From positions 1-5,433 of the forward strand of contig JAEZCG010000006.1 in assembly GCA_023430065.1 (NCBI GenBank): a stretch of DNA of 5,433 nucleotides, in the 5' to 3' direction. This DNA is from Pseudomonadota bacterium. Its GTDB lineage: Bacteria; Pseudomonadota; Gammaproteobacteria; Burkholderiales; SHXO01. Shown here piece after piece: positions 1-5,433 of the stretch. The translations under genes and the position numbers were made by a program. Position 1 is the stretch's first letter. Every line of letters begins with the position of its first letter. The notes under the pieces were generated by a model, which was not told the DNA's origin, made no database searches, and was given only the letters and a program-made list of their open reading frames with translations.

Positions 1-306
1 GTGGTGGGCGTGGTACACGGCCTGGCCGGTTCGGCGGCAGTTGCGCTCCTCGTCCTGGCGAGCGTGGACAGCGCAGCCCAGGGCCTCGCCTACCTCGTCG
101 TCTTCGGGCTCGGCACCACGGTGGGCATGATGCTCGTCACGTTGCTGATCGCCGCACCGATGGCGCTTGGCTCGGGACGATCGGCGGGGCTGGCCCAGGC
201 GCTGAAGATCGGGGCCGGCGCGCTGAGCCTCGCCTTCGGCATGTTTCTCATGTACCAGGTCGGCATCGAGCAGGGCCTGCTCGATGTGAGCGGCGCAATC
301 GCGTGA
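1..306 (+). CDS. NicO/UreH-like membrane transporter, C-terminal fragment
   Basis: This is the last 101 residues of an integral membrane protein; the frame is open from the first base, so the gene starts outside the window and the GTG at position 1 should not be read as its start. Three hydrophobic stretches are visible, at about residues 4-20, 27-53 and 67-86, separated by short polar loops. The motif VVHGLAGSAA at residues 4-13, a His followed by Gly/Ala-rich small residues inside a membrane helix, resembles the second half of bacterial NicO/UreH-like nickel/cobalt transporters and the related TauE-like permeases. A metal transport role is inferred from this resemblance alone, and the substrate cannot be told from a fragment. 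The gene ends with TGA 16 bp from the stop codon of the convergent diguanylate cyclase gene. Membrane protein: sure; family: moderate. Confidence 0.6.
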   Translation: MVGVVHGLAGSAAVALLVLASVDSAAQGLAYLVVFGLGTTVGMMLVTLLIAAPMALGSGRSAGLAQALKIGAGALSLAFGMFLMYQVGIEQGLLDVSGAIA

Positions 307-322
307 CCGGCGACAGGCCGGT
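306..322. terminator. Short hairpin between convergent stop codons
   Basis: A 6-bp inverted repeat (ACCGGC at 306-311, GCCGGT at 317-322) with a 5-nt loop fills the gap between two convergent stop codons. No T-run follows on either strand, so it is at best a weak or Rho-assisted bidirectional terminator. Confidence 0.25.
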
Positions 323-1798
323 TCAGCTTCCGTAGAAGCGGAACGCGTTCTTGCCGTTTTCCTTTGCGTGGTACATCGCGGCATCCGCATTGCGCAGCAG
401 CGTCTCCGCGTCCGCGCCATGGTGCGGAAACACGCTGATCCCCAGTGTCGGCGTGACGTGCATCTCGTGCAGGTCCACACGATACGGCCGTGCCAGGCAA
501 GCGAGGAGCTTGCGCGCCACTGCCCCGGCATCCTGGGCGTCGTGAAGCTCCGGCAGGACTACCACGAACTCGTCGCCGCCCACGCGGCACACGGTGTCGA
601 TCTCACGCACGCAGCCGCGCGCCCGCTCGGCGATGTCGCGCAGCAACTGATCGCCGACATGGTGGCCGAACGAATCGTTGACATGCTTGAAATTGTCGAG
701 GTCCACGAACAACACCGCCACCAGGCATCGATTGCGCTGTGCAGCAGCGATGGCATGCTCGAGTCGGTCGCGCAGCAGCAGGCGGTTGGGCAATCCCGTG
801 AGCGGATCGGAGTAGGCCAGCGCGTAGATCTGGGTTTCCCAGCGCTTGCGTTCGGTGATGTCGCGCAGGACGGCGATGAACTTGGGCGGGTAGGGCTCGA
901 GCAAAATCTCGGACAGGGACAGCTCCAGCGGAAACAACGCGCCATCGCTGCGCCGCCCGGACAACTCTCGACGGCCGCCCAGCAAGGTTCGCAGCCACAT
1001 GCCGTTGTCCAGCGCGCTGCGCGCGTCGTCCGCGATCAGGTCGATGGCGAGCTGTCGCAGGTTCATGCCGACCGCCTCCTCGGCCTCGAGGCCGAACAGA
1101 CACTGTGCCACCAGGTTGATGCGCTCCAGTGTTCCATTCTCGGACAGCACGATCATGCCTTCGGCGGCATTGTTCAGGATCGACTCCAATTGCCGTTCGC
1201 TCTGGCGCTGGGCATGCTCGGCGCGCACCCGGTCCGTGATGTCGTGGCCGATGACCGCGATGCCGCTCACCTCGCCGGCACTTCCCCGCAGCGGAGAGAG
1301 ATTGAGCGACAGGTGCACCGGTTCGCCGTTGTGGTGCAGGCGCATGGTCTCGAAGCGTGCCACGCGCTCGCCCGCGAGCACGCGTCGGTAGAGCAGGTCG
1401 GTCTCGCTGCGGTGATCGACGGGAATGAGCGTCAGTTCGCTGCGCCCGACGATGCCGTCCGGTGCGTATCCGAGGATCCGCTCCGCGCCACGGTTCCAAT
1501 ACGCCACGGTCCCGTCGGGGTCGACGCTGAAGATGAGATCGTCCGAGGAATCGAGGAGGGCCGACAACATCTGATCGCGCTGGGGCGGGTGGGGGCGTGC
1601 GGCGCCCGTCTGTGCGTGTCCGGGAAGAAGAATCGGGATGACGGAGCGATTCGCCTGTCGTGAATCGACGTCGTCGCCCTCCTGCGTCGTCTGATGCAAC
1701 GGTCCCTGCCGCAACAGACGCACGAGCGCGAGCAGCTCCTCCCGGCTCATCAGCTCGGGAGCGTGCGCGGGGGCGGATGACGGAAGCGAACTGTTCAC
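323..1798 (-). CDS. PAS-PAS-GGDEF diguanylate cyclase
   Basis: Predicted cytoplasmic enzyme of 491 aa that condenses two GTP into c-di-GMP. From the GTG at 1798 the order is: an unassigned N-terminal region (1-76), PAS 1 (about 77-190, with the typical YWNRGAERILGY segment), PAS 2 (about 198-317, ending in the PAS/PAC-like VLRDITERK), then the GGDEF domain (about 326-487). The GGDEF domain has the entry motif DPLTGLPNR, the metal/nucleotide segment FVDLDNFKHVND, an intact GGDEF signature (407-411) and an RxxD (REID, 398-401) exactly five residues before it, the canonical product-inhibition I-site. There is no EAL domain and no membrane helix. The PAS domains presumably sense a signal, but no cofactor can be assigned. 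Start: the frame opens at a TTG at 1852, but that codon lies inside a -10-like TATACT and third-position GC is poor upstream of 1798, so I prefer GTG 1798; ATG 1750 is a real alternative. No start has a clear Shine-Dalgarno. Confidence 0.93.
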   Translation of the reverse strand: MNSSLPSSAPAHAPELMSREELLALVRLLRQGPLHQTTQEGDDVDSRQANRSVIPILLPGHAQTGAARPHPPQRDQMLSALLDSSDDLIFSVDPDGTVAYWNRGAERILGYAPDGIVGRSELTLIPVDHRSETDLLYRRVLAGERVARFETMRLHHNGEPVHLSLNLSPLRGSAGEVSGIAVIGHDITDRVRAEHAQRQSERQLESILNNAAEGMIVLSENGTLERINLVAQCLFGLEAEEAVGMNLRQLAIDLIADDARSALDNGMWLRTLLGGRRELSGRRSDGALFPLELSLSEILLEPYPPKFIAVLRDITERKRWETQIYALAYSDPLTGLPNRLLLRDRLEHAIAAAQRNRCLVAVLFVDLDNFKHVNDSFGHHVGDQLLRDIAERARGCVREIDTVCRVGGDEFVVVLPELHDAQDAGAVARKLLACLARPYRVDLHEMHVTPTLGISVFPHHGADAETLLRNADAAMYHAKENGKNAFRFYGS

Positions 1799-1839
1799 GA
1801 TCGGAAAAACGACGACAGCCGGTGGACAGACAGCGCGAA

Positions 1840-1845
1840 AGTATA
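1840..1845 (-). promoter_or_regulatory. Candidate -10 box for the diguanylate cyclase gene
   Basis: On the - strand this reads TATACT, 5/6 to the sigma70 -10 consensus. It would place the transcript start near 1833, about 35 nt before the GTG at 1798. The -35 position (about 1863-1869, ACATAC/TACATA) is poor, so the promoter is weak or needs an activator. If it is real, the TTG at 1850-1852 cannot be the start codon. Confidence 0.35.
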
Positions 1846-1934
1846 GAGGCAATGCGCGGCCCGTATGTAGGCTGTTCGTAATGCGCTGTAACGATTGCAG
1901 GCTTTTGCCTGGGTCTGCGCCGGGTGTAGGGCCG

Positions 1935-1946
1935 ATGCCCGGGCAT
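1935..1946. promoter_or_regulatory. 12-bp perfect palindrome, candidate operator
   Basis: ATGCCCGGGCAT is a perfect 12-bp palindrome ending 3 bp before the TATAAT at 1950-1955. It therefore sits in the spacer between the -10 and the expected -35 of the aldolase-like gene, a typical place for a repressor or MerR-type activator to bind. No regulator gene in the window can be tied to it. In GC-rich DNA a 12-bp palindrome can also arise by chance. Confidence 0.3.
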
Positions 1947-1949
1947 GTC

Positions 1950-1955
1950 TATAAT
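1950..1955 (+). promoter_or_regulatory. Consensus -10 box for the aldolase-like gene
   Basis: A perfect TATAAT in otherwise GC-rich DNA, predicting a transcript start near 1962. The -35 region about 17 bp upstream (around 1927-1932) does not resemble TTGACA, so full activity may need an activator. The predicted start lies downstream of the ATG at 1945, which argues that the real start codon is ATG 1987, giving a leader of about 25 nt. Confidence 0.5.
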
Positions 1956-1973
1956 CCGAGTCCAGTCGACCCC

Positions 1974-1978
1974 GGGAG
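1974..1978 (+). promoter_or_regulatory. Ribosome binding site that decides the aldolase-like start
   Basis: GGGAG lies 8 nt before ATG 1987. The alternative in-frame ATG at 1945 lies inside the palindrome and has no comparable site. Together with the -10 box at 1950, this selects 1987. Confidence 0.5.
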
Positions 1979-1986
1979 TGCGTGAC

Positions 1987-2748
1987 ATGAAGATGGAGTT
2001 GTACAGCCCGCAACCTGCGCGGTTCGACAGCGCGCAGGCGGAGCAGCTCCACGTCAAGCAGCGTCTCGCGGCGACCCTGCGCCTGTTTGCGCGCTACGGC
2101 TTCGATGAAGGTGTCGCCGGACACGTGACGGCGCGCGATCCGGTCCGGCGCGACTGTTTCTGGGTCAATCCCTATGGCGTTCACTTCGGCGACGTGCGCG
2201 TGTCGAACCTGTCGCTGGTGGACAAGCAGGGCCGCACGCTGATCGGCACGCCGCCCAATGCCTCCGCCTACGCGATTCATGCAGCGCTGCACGAAGCGCG
2301 TCCAGACGTCAACGCGGCCGCGCATGCGCACTCGATGTATGCCAAGTCCTGGTCCACGCTGCTGCGCCTGCTCGATCCGCTCACGCAGGATGCTTGTGCC
2401 TTTTATGGCGATCACGCCATCTACGACGAGTACAACGGCATCGTGCTCGATACCGAGGAGGGGGAGCGCATCGCGGCCGCGCTCGGCTCGCGCAAGGCGG
2501 TGATCATGCGCAATCACGGCCACCTCACGGTGGGGCGCACGATGGACGAGGCGGCATGGTGGTTCATCGCCATGGAGCGCAGCTGCCAGGCGCAGATCAT
2601 GGCGGAGGCCGTGGGCACGCCGCGGCTCATCCCGCACGAGCACGCCGCATCGACCGGCCGCGACGTGGGCAATCACTGGGCCGGGTGGATGGCGTTCCAA
2701 CCCCTCTATCAGATGATCGTGCGCGAGCAACCCGACCTGCTCGATTGA
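1987..2748 (+). CDS. Class II aldolase/adducin family protein
   Basis: Predicted soluble cytoplasmic protein of 253 aa with a single class II aldolase/adducin domain over about residues 20-230. Family members use a divalent metal, usually zinc, to cleave or isomerise phosphorylated or free sugars; the substrate here is unknown. The three metal-ligand histidines are present: H113 and H115 in AAHAHSMY, and H177 in MRNHGHLTVG. Their spacing closely matches FucA (H92, H94, H155). The segment before the HxH motif reads NASAYAIHAALHEARPDV; where FucA has the catalytic Glu (SSEW, four residues before the His), this protein has Ala. Retro-aldol chemistry is therefore doubtful, and it may be an epimerase, decarboxylase or non-catalytic member. 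ATG 1987 is chosen over 1945 because of the GGGAG at 1974 and the TATAAT at 1950. The rhomboid gene follows after 69 bp on the same strand and may be co-transcribed. Family is sure; function is not. Confidence 0.9.
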   Translation: MKMELYSPQPARFDSAQAEQLHVKQRLAATLRLFARYGFDEGVAGHVTARDPVRRDCFWVNPYGVHFGDVRVSNLSLVDKQGRTLIGTPPNASAYAIHAALHEARPDVNAAAHAHSMYAKSWSTLLRLLDPLTQDACAFYGDHAIYDEYNGIVLDTEEGERIAAALGSRKAVIMRNHGHLTVGRTMDEAAWWFIAMERSCQAQIMAEAVGTPRLIPHEHAASTGRDVGNHWAGWMAFQPLYQMIVREQPDLLD

Positions 2749-2817
2749 CGATCCGGGGCGTGCCTGCGCCGCCGGTCCCGCTCCACCCTTTCACCACCGC
2801 ATCCGCCACCTGCGCCC

Positions 2818-3564
2818 ATGTTCCTACCCATCGGCGACGAGCCCAATCCGCATCATCTGCCGGCGATCACCGTCCTGGTCATCGCCGTGAATGTTGCGGT
2901 CTTCCTGCTGGTCACGCTGCCCTTGAGCGTGCAACCGGCGGACCCCGCCGATCCGCTGTTGCGCGAGTACCTGCGCGCGATGCTGCCGCATCTGCCTGCC
3001 GGGGTTCCCCTGGGTGATCTGGCCGCACAGGTGAGCGCGTACGACTTGGTCGTGTTCCGCTGGGGCTATCGTCCCGGCGATCCGAACCTGCTGTCGCTGG
3101 TTACCGCCATGTTTCTGCATGGCGGGTTCATGCACCTGTTCGGCAACATGCTCTACCTGTGGATCTACGGCAACAACGTGGAGCACCGCCTTGGCGCAGC
3201 GCCGTACCTGTTCTGGTATCTCGTCACCGGCGTCGCCGCGACCCTGTTCCACGCGCTGTTCAACAAGGGCTCCACGATTCCTCTGGTCGGTGCCTCCGGC
3301 GCGATTTCGGGCGTGCTCGGCTTCTACCTCGTGTGGTTTCCCCGTCACGTGGTGAAGGTGTGGGTGTTCCTGATTCCCTTCTATATCGGCATGCTGCGCA
3401 TCAACGCGACGGTCGTGCTGATCATGTACCTGGTGCTGGACAATCTGTTGCCGATGCTGATCAGCGCCGGGCAGGGGGGCGTGGCGCACGGTGCGCACAT
3501 CGGCGGGTTCCTTGCCGGCATGGCGGTGGCGTTGGCCATGCGCGGGTTCTCGGGATCGCGTTGA
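2818..3564 (+). CDS. Rhomboid family intramembrane serine protease
   Basis: Predicted inner-membrane protease of 248 aa that cuts membrane proteins within the bilayer. The catalytic dyad is intact: Ser160 in GASG (GxSG motif) at the start of the fourth helix, and His227 in GAHIGG of the last helix. The HxxxN pair that helps form the oxyanion hole is visible as H106 and N110 in GGFMHLFGNMLYLW. Six membrane segments fit: about 14-35, 92-118, 128-148, 158-175, 183-214 (long, TM5) and 222-242. The L1 loop (about 36-91) after the first helix is long and polar. There is no cytoplasmic N-terminal domain such as the one in GlpG and no zinc finger. ATG 2818 begins the typical MFLPIGDEP start but has no clear Shine-Dalgarno. 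It lies 69 bp behind the aldolase-like gene, with no terminator in between. The natural substrate cannot be inferred. It ends 45 bp before the stop of convergent mscL. Confidence 0.95.
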   Translation: MFLPIGDEPNPHHLPAITVLVIAVNVAVFLLVTLPLSVQPADPADPLLREYLRAMLPHLPAGVPLGDLAAQVSAYDLVVFRWGYRPGDPNLLSLVTAMFLHGGFMHLFGNMLYLWIYGNNVEHRLGAAPYLFWYLVTGVAATLFHALFNKGSTIPLVGASGAISGVLGFYLVWFPRHVVKVWVFLIPFYIGMLRINATVVLIMYLVLDNLLPMLISAGQGGVAHGAHIGGFLAGMAVALAMRGFSGSR

Positions 3565-3573
3565 AGCGTGCGT

Positions 3574-3600
3574 GCGAAGCCGCGGCCTGCGCGGCTTCGC
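3574..3600. terminator. Bidirectional terminator-like hairpin between rhomboid and mscL
   Basis: A perfect 11-bp GC-rich inverted repeat (3574-3584 and 3590-3600) with a 5-nt loop, 10 bp past the rhomboid stop and 9 bp past the mscL stop. No clear T-run follows on either strand. Placement and symmetry point to a shared terminator or a 3'-end stabilising structure for both transcripts. Confidence 0.55.
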
Positions 3601-3609
3601 CGATCCCGA

Positions 3610-4035
3610 TCAGACCCGCCTGAGACTGTCGCGGATCTCGCGCAGCAGCACCACATCCTCGGGCGGAGCGGCCGGGGCAGGAGGCGGCGCTTCGCGCCTG
3701 AGCCGATTGATCTGTTTGACCATGATGAAAATCACGAACGCGAGGATGATGAAGTTCAGCAGCACCGTGAGGAAATTGCCGTAGGCGAAGACCGGAACGC
3801 CTGCCGCCTTCAGCGCGGCGAGCGTGTTGGGAACATCCGGCGGGATGTCGGACAGCACCACGTACATGTTCGAGAAATCGACATTCCCGATGACACGACC
3901 GACCAACGGCATGATGAGGTCGTTGACGGCCGAATCGACGATCCTGCCGAACGCCGCGCCGATGATGACGCCGACCGCGAGATCGACGACGTTGCCCTTC
4001 AAGGCGAACTCTCTGAACTCCGACGCAAAACTCAT
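3610..4035 (-). CDS. mscL: Large-conductance mechanosensitive channel MscL
   Basis: Inner-membrane channel of 141 aa (E. coli MscL has 136) that opens under extreme membrane tension and lets solutes out on hypo-osmotic shock; family members are usually pentamers. The N-terminal amphipathic segment [22 protein letters not shown] is nearly that of E. coli and runs into TM1 (about 14-45), with the gate-region Leu19 and Val23 conserved. A periplasmic loop (about 46-83) precedes TM2 (about 84-108, [20 protein letters not shown]). A Pro/Ala-rich linker (116-125) then leads to the C-terminal bundle helix ([16 protein letters not shown]). The start at 4035 is fixed by GGAGG 7 nt upstream and by the match to the family N-terminus; the frame stays open to 4110, but that extension has no family counterpart. 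It converges on the rhomboid gene. The OmpA-like gene lies upstream on the same strand but is separated by a terminator. Confidence 0.97.
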   Translation of the reverse strand: MSFASEFREFALKGNVVDLAVGVIIGAAFGRIVDSAVNDLIMPLVGRVIGNVDFSNMYVVLSDIPPDVPNTLAALKAAGVPVFAYGNFLTVLLNFIILAFVIFIMVKQINRLRREAPPPAPAAPPEDVVLLREIRDSLRRV

Positions 4036-4042
4036 TCTCAGG

Positions 4043-4047
4043 CCTCC
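4043..4047 (-). promoter_or_regulatory. Ribosome binding site of mscL
   Basis: GGAGG on the - strand, 7 nt before the ATG at 4035. It is the clearest Shine-Dalgarno in the window and fixes the mscL start. Confidence 0.75.
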
Positions 4048-4137
4048 GTTGTTCGGTTGATGGAACGAGGCGCGTTCCACGTCACACGATGCCGCGCAGT
4101 GCAGCGTCATGACGGCGTGTTTCGAAACGCGAGGGAT

Positions 4138-4166
4138 ATCCTAGGGTAATCGCCGAGTCGGCACAA
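4138..4166 (-). promoter_or_regulatory. Candidate sigma70-type promoter of mscL
   Basis: On the - strand, TTGTGC (4161-4166) and TAGGAT (4138-4143) are separated by exactly 17 bp. The matches to consensus are 3/6 and 4/6. The transcript start would be near 4131, giving a leader of about 95 nt. A short inverted repeat GCCGA-G-TCGGC (4152-4162) overlaps the -35 side. The region 4036-4286 holds no gene that I can support, only this promoter, the RBS and the upstream terminator. Confidence 0.3.
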
Positions 4167-4219
4167 TCGGCGTGCACGGCACGGAGGCGCTAAGGGTACA
4201 TCGGGTTGCCCCTTCCCGC

Positions 4220-4250
4220 GATACGAAACGGGCGGCCCGTGGGCCGCCCG
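4220..4250 (-). terminator. Rho-independent terminator of the TSP3-OmpA gene
   Basis: A perfect 10-bp GC-rich stem (4229-4238 and 4241-4250), with a nominal 2-nt gap so that the real loop opens the inner pairs, begins 36 bp past the stop codon. Read on the - strand it is followed by TTTCGTAT, a short T-rich tail. It should separate this transcript from mscL downstream. Confidence 0.6.
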
Positions 4251-4286
4251 CACCGCGTCCGCACGAGCAGCGGGCGCGTCGGATCG

Positions 4287-5433
4287 TCAGCGCTTCCTGA
4301 GTTCGACGCGCCGGTTCGCCGCGCGTCCGTCCTCGGTCCGGTTCGACGCGATCGGTCGATCCGGTCCGTAGCCCACCGCAGTGAGCCGCGCGGCCGGGAT
4401 GCCCTTGCCGATCAGATAGCCTCGGACCACGTCGGCGCGCTCCTTCGACAGACGGCGATTGGTAGCGGCCGAGCCGGTGTTGTCGGTATGGCCGCCGACC
4501 TCGATGGCCAGGTCGGGATTGTCGAGCAGATCCGCGGCGACGCTGTCCAGCACCTGCATCGACTCGGGCAGCAGCTTCGCCGAGCCGGTCTCGAAGTTGA
4601 CGCCTTTGAGCACGACGATGTCGCCCTGCGCGACAGCGGGGACGGCGCTGGAGGCGCGGGTACCCGCGCTGTCGGCTCCCGGCTGCGCCGCACCACCGCC
4701 CGGGGCAGCTGCCGCGCCGGTCTGGTCCAGTTCGCAGCCCATCGCATCGACCGGCGTGCCGAAGGAGGTGCCCGGGCAACGATCGAGATCGTCGGCCACG
4801 CCATCGTTGTCCGCGTCGGTCATGCGCGTGCAGCCCTCGGCATCCACCGGAACACCGGCGGGCGTGTCCAGGCAGCGATCGATGCTGTCCGGTACGCCGT
4901 CGCGATCGCGGTCCTGGGCGCGCTCGCAACCCTGATCGTCGACGCTGGTCCCGGCGAGCGTGCCGGGACAGCGGTCGCGGCTGTCCGGTACGCCGTCGCC
5001 ATCACCGTCGCTCTCGCAGCCGCTGGTATCCACGCCAGCCCCTGCAGGCGTGGTCGGGCAGCGGTCGTTGAAGTCGGTCACACCGTCGCCGTCGCTGTCG
5101 AACTCGCAGCCGTTGGCGTCGACGCGCGCGCCCACCGGGGTTGCGGCACACCGGTCGCGGTCGTCGGGAACGCCGTCCTTGTCGGTGTCACCGGCGGCCG
5201 GGCAGCCCGACGCGTTGACCTTGACCCCCGCACCGGTGCCCGGGCACAGATCGTTGCGATCGATGACCGTGTCGCCGTCGCTGTCCAGTTCGCAGCCTTC
5301 GGCATCCACCTTCTGACCGGGCGGAGTGCCGGGGCAGCGATCGACGTTGTCCATGATGCCGTCGGCATCGTTGTCCACCGGCTGTTCCACGTCGCGGCAC
5401 AGCAGCACCCCGATCAGGCCGGCGGTCAGCGCG
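4287..5433 (-). CDS. TSP3-repeat protein with OmpA-like peptidoglycan-binding domain (N-terminus cut)
   Basis: Exported envelope protein, 5' end outside the window; 381 residues plus stop are visible. The frame stays open past the GTG at 5408 to the window edge and reads ALTAGLIGVLLC there, probably the end of a signal peptide or membrane anchor. The cysteine is not in a good lipobox (Leu at -1). Numbering from GTG 5408, residues 11-226 are seven thrombospondin type 3 repeats of the form DxDxDGxxDxxDxCPxTPxGxxVDxxGC, expected to bind calcium. A Gly/Ala/Pro-rich linker (227-263) follows, then an OmpA-like domain (264-371). That domain has GGHTDNTGS...NRRLSKERAxxV and ends with ANRRVEL; Asp309 and Arg324, 15 residues apart, match the pair that binds diaminopimelate in OmpA-family domains. 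No beta-barrel is seen in the visible part, and the missing N-terminus looks too short a reach to judge. The likely role is linking an outer-membrane or periplasmic structure to peptidoglycan. It may be transcribed alone, given the terminator after it. Confidence 0.92.
   Translation of the reverse strand, partial: ALTAGLIGVLLCRDVEQPVDNDADGIMDNVDRCPGTPPGQKVDAEGCELDSDGDTVIDRNDLCPGTGAGVKVNASGCPAAGDTDKDGVPDDRDRCAATPVGARVDANGCEFDSDGDGVTDFNDRCPTTPAGAGVDTSGCESDGDGDGVPDSRDRCPGTLAGTSVDDQGCERAQDRDRDGVPDSIDRCLDTPAGVPVDAEGCTRMTDADNDGVADDLDRCPGTSFGTPVDAMGCELDQTGAAAAPGGGAAQPGADSAGTRASSAVPAVAQGDIVVLKGVNFETGSAKLLPESMQVLDSVAADLLDNPDLAIEVGGHTDNTGSAATNRRLSKERADVVRGYLIGKGIPAARLTAVGYGPDRPIASNRTEDGRAANRRVELRKR
4731..5378 (-). 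repeat. Seven tandem thrombospondin type 3 repeats (coding)
   Basis: Seven in-frame units, each ending in a GC dipeptide (residues 38-39, 68-69, 100-101, 130-131, 160-161, 192-193, 224-225 counted from GTG 5408). Unit length is 30 or 32 aa (90 or 96 bp); units 3, 6 and 7 carry two extra residues before the acidic loop. Each unit has two cysteines, one after the Asp-rich loop and one at the end. The DNA is also repetitive: the 20 bp at 4884-4903 and 4980-4999 are identical, 96 bp apart. Unit 2 is the most divergent (TVIDRND, GTGAG). Confidence 0.9.

Noticed and set aside
368..1663. A 431-codon open frame on the + strand opposite the diguanylate cyclase gene
   Set aside because: It is a shadow of strong G/C third-position bias. 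Its translation is rich in His, Gln, Arg and Ala with no recognisable domain, while the opposite strand encodes clear PAS and GGDEF motifs.
1898..1911. Small hairpin CAGGC-TTTT-GCCTG in the divergent intergenic region, considered as a terminator or attenuator
   Set aside because: It has only 5 bp of stem, lies upstream of both predicted transcripts, and no T-run follows.
1795..2730. Long - strand open frame opposite the aldolase-like gene
   Set aside because: The composition is typical of antisense translation (Arg/His/Ala-rich), with no motif, and it crosses the promoter region. The + strand encodes a conserved fold.
2824..3498. A 224-codon - strand open frame opposite the rhomboid gene
   Set aside because: It is very rich in His and Gln with no domain, and mirrors the membrane-protein codons of the rhomboid gene.
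4036..4110. A 25-residue N-terminal extension of MscL
   Set aside because: A strong GGAGG at 4043-4047 and the family-typical N-terminus fix the start at 4035; the extension is unlike any MscL.
4459..4935. Ser/Pro-rich + strand open frames opposite the TSP3-OmpA gene (also 4960-5316)
   Set aside because: Their apparent repeats are the complement of the TSP3 coding repeats, and there is no start context or independent motif.
4731..5378. The 90/96-bp periodic repeats, considered as a CRISPR array or satellite
   Set aside because: The repeats are in frame, diverged at the DNA level, and match the TSP3 protein repeat; there are no identical repeats with unique spacers.

Overview
The window is a dense, GC-rich stretch of bacterial chromosome. 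The codon usage (strong G/C at third positions) and the gene families suggest a proteobacterium, most likely beta- or gamma-proteobacterial; this is an inference from style, as there is no rRNA or tRNA to anchor it. I see no mobile element, CRISPR array, prophage gene or RNA gene. Both ends cut through genes.

Layout from left to right: (1) the last 101 codons of a multi-pass membrane transporter of the NicO/UreH-like (nickel/cobalt, TauE-like) type, + strand, ending at 306. (2) Convergent to it, a PAS-PAS-GGDEF diguanylate cyclase on the - strand (323-1798) with an intact GGDEF site and a canonical RxxD inhibitory site. (3) A divergent intergenic region (about 1799-1986) holding promoter elements for both sides, including a perfect TATAAT and a 12-bp palindrome next to it. 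(4) On the + strand, a class II aldolase/adducin-like protein (1987-2748), followed 69 bp later by a rhomboid intramembrane serine protease (2818-3564). (5) Convergent to the rhomboid gene, and separated by a strong hairpin, the mechanosensitive channel gene mscL on the - strand (3610-4035). (6) Upstream of mscL, also on the - strand, the C-terminal 382 codons of a secreted protein with seven thrombospondin type 3 (calcium-binding) repeats and an OmpA-like peptidoglycan-binding domain (4287-5433, N-terminus outside the window), with its own terminator hairpin.

The genes do not form one pathway. Four of the six (transporter, rhomboid protease, MscL, TSP3-OmpA protein) are envelope proteins, and the diguanylate cyclase makes the second messenger c-di-GMP. 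I found no convincing undescribed system. The points most worth a second look are the apparent loss of the catalytic Glu in the aldolase-like protein, the palindrome at its promoter, and the architecture and repeat DNA of the TSP3-OmpA gene.
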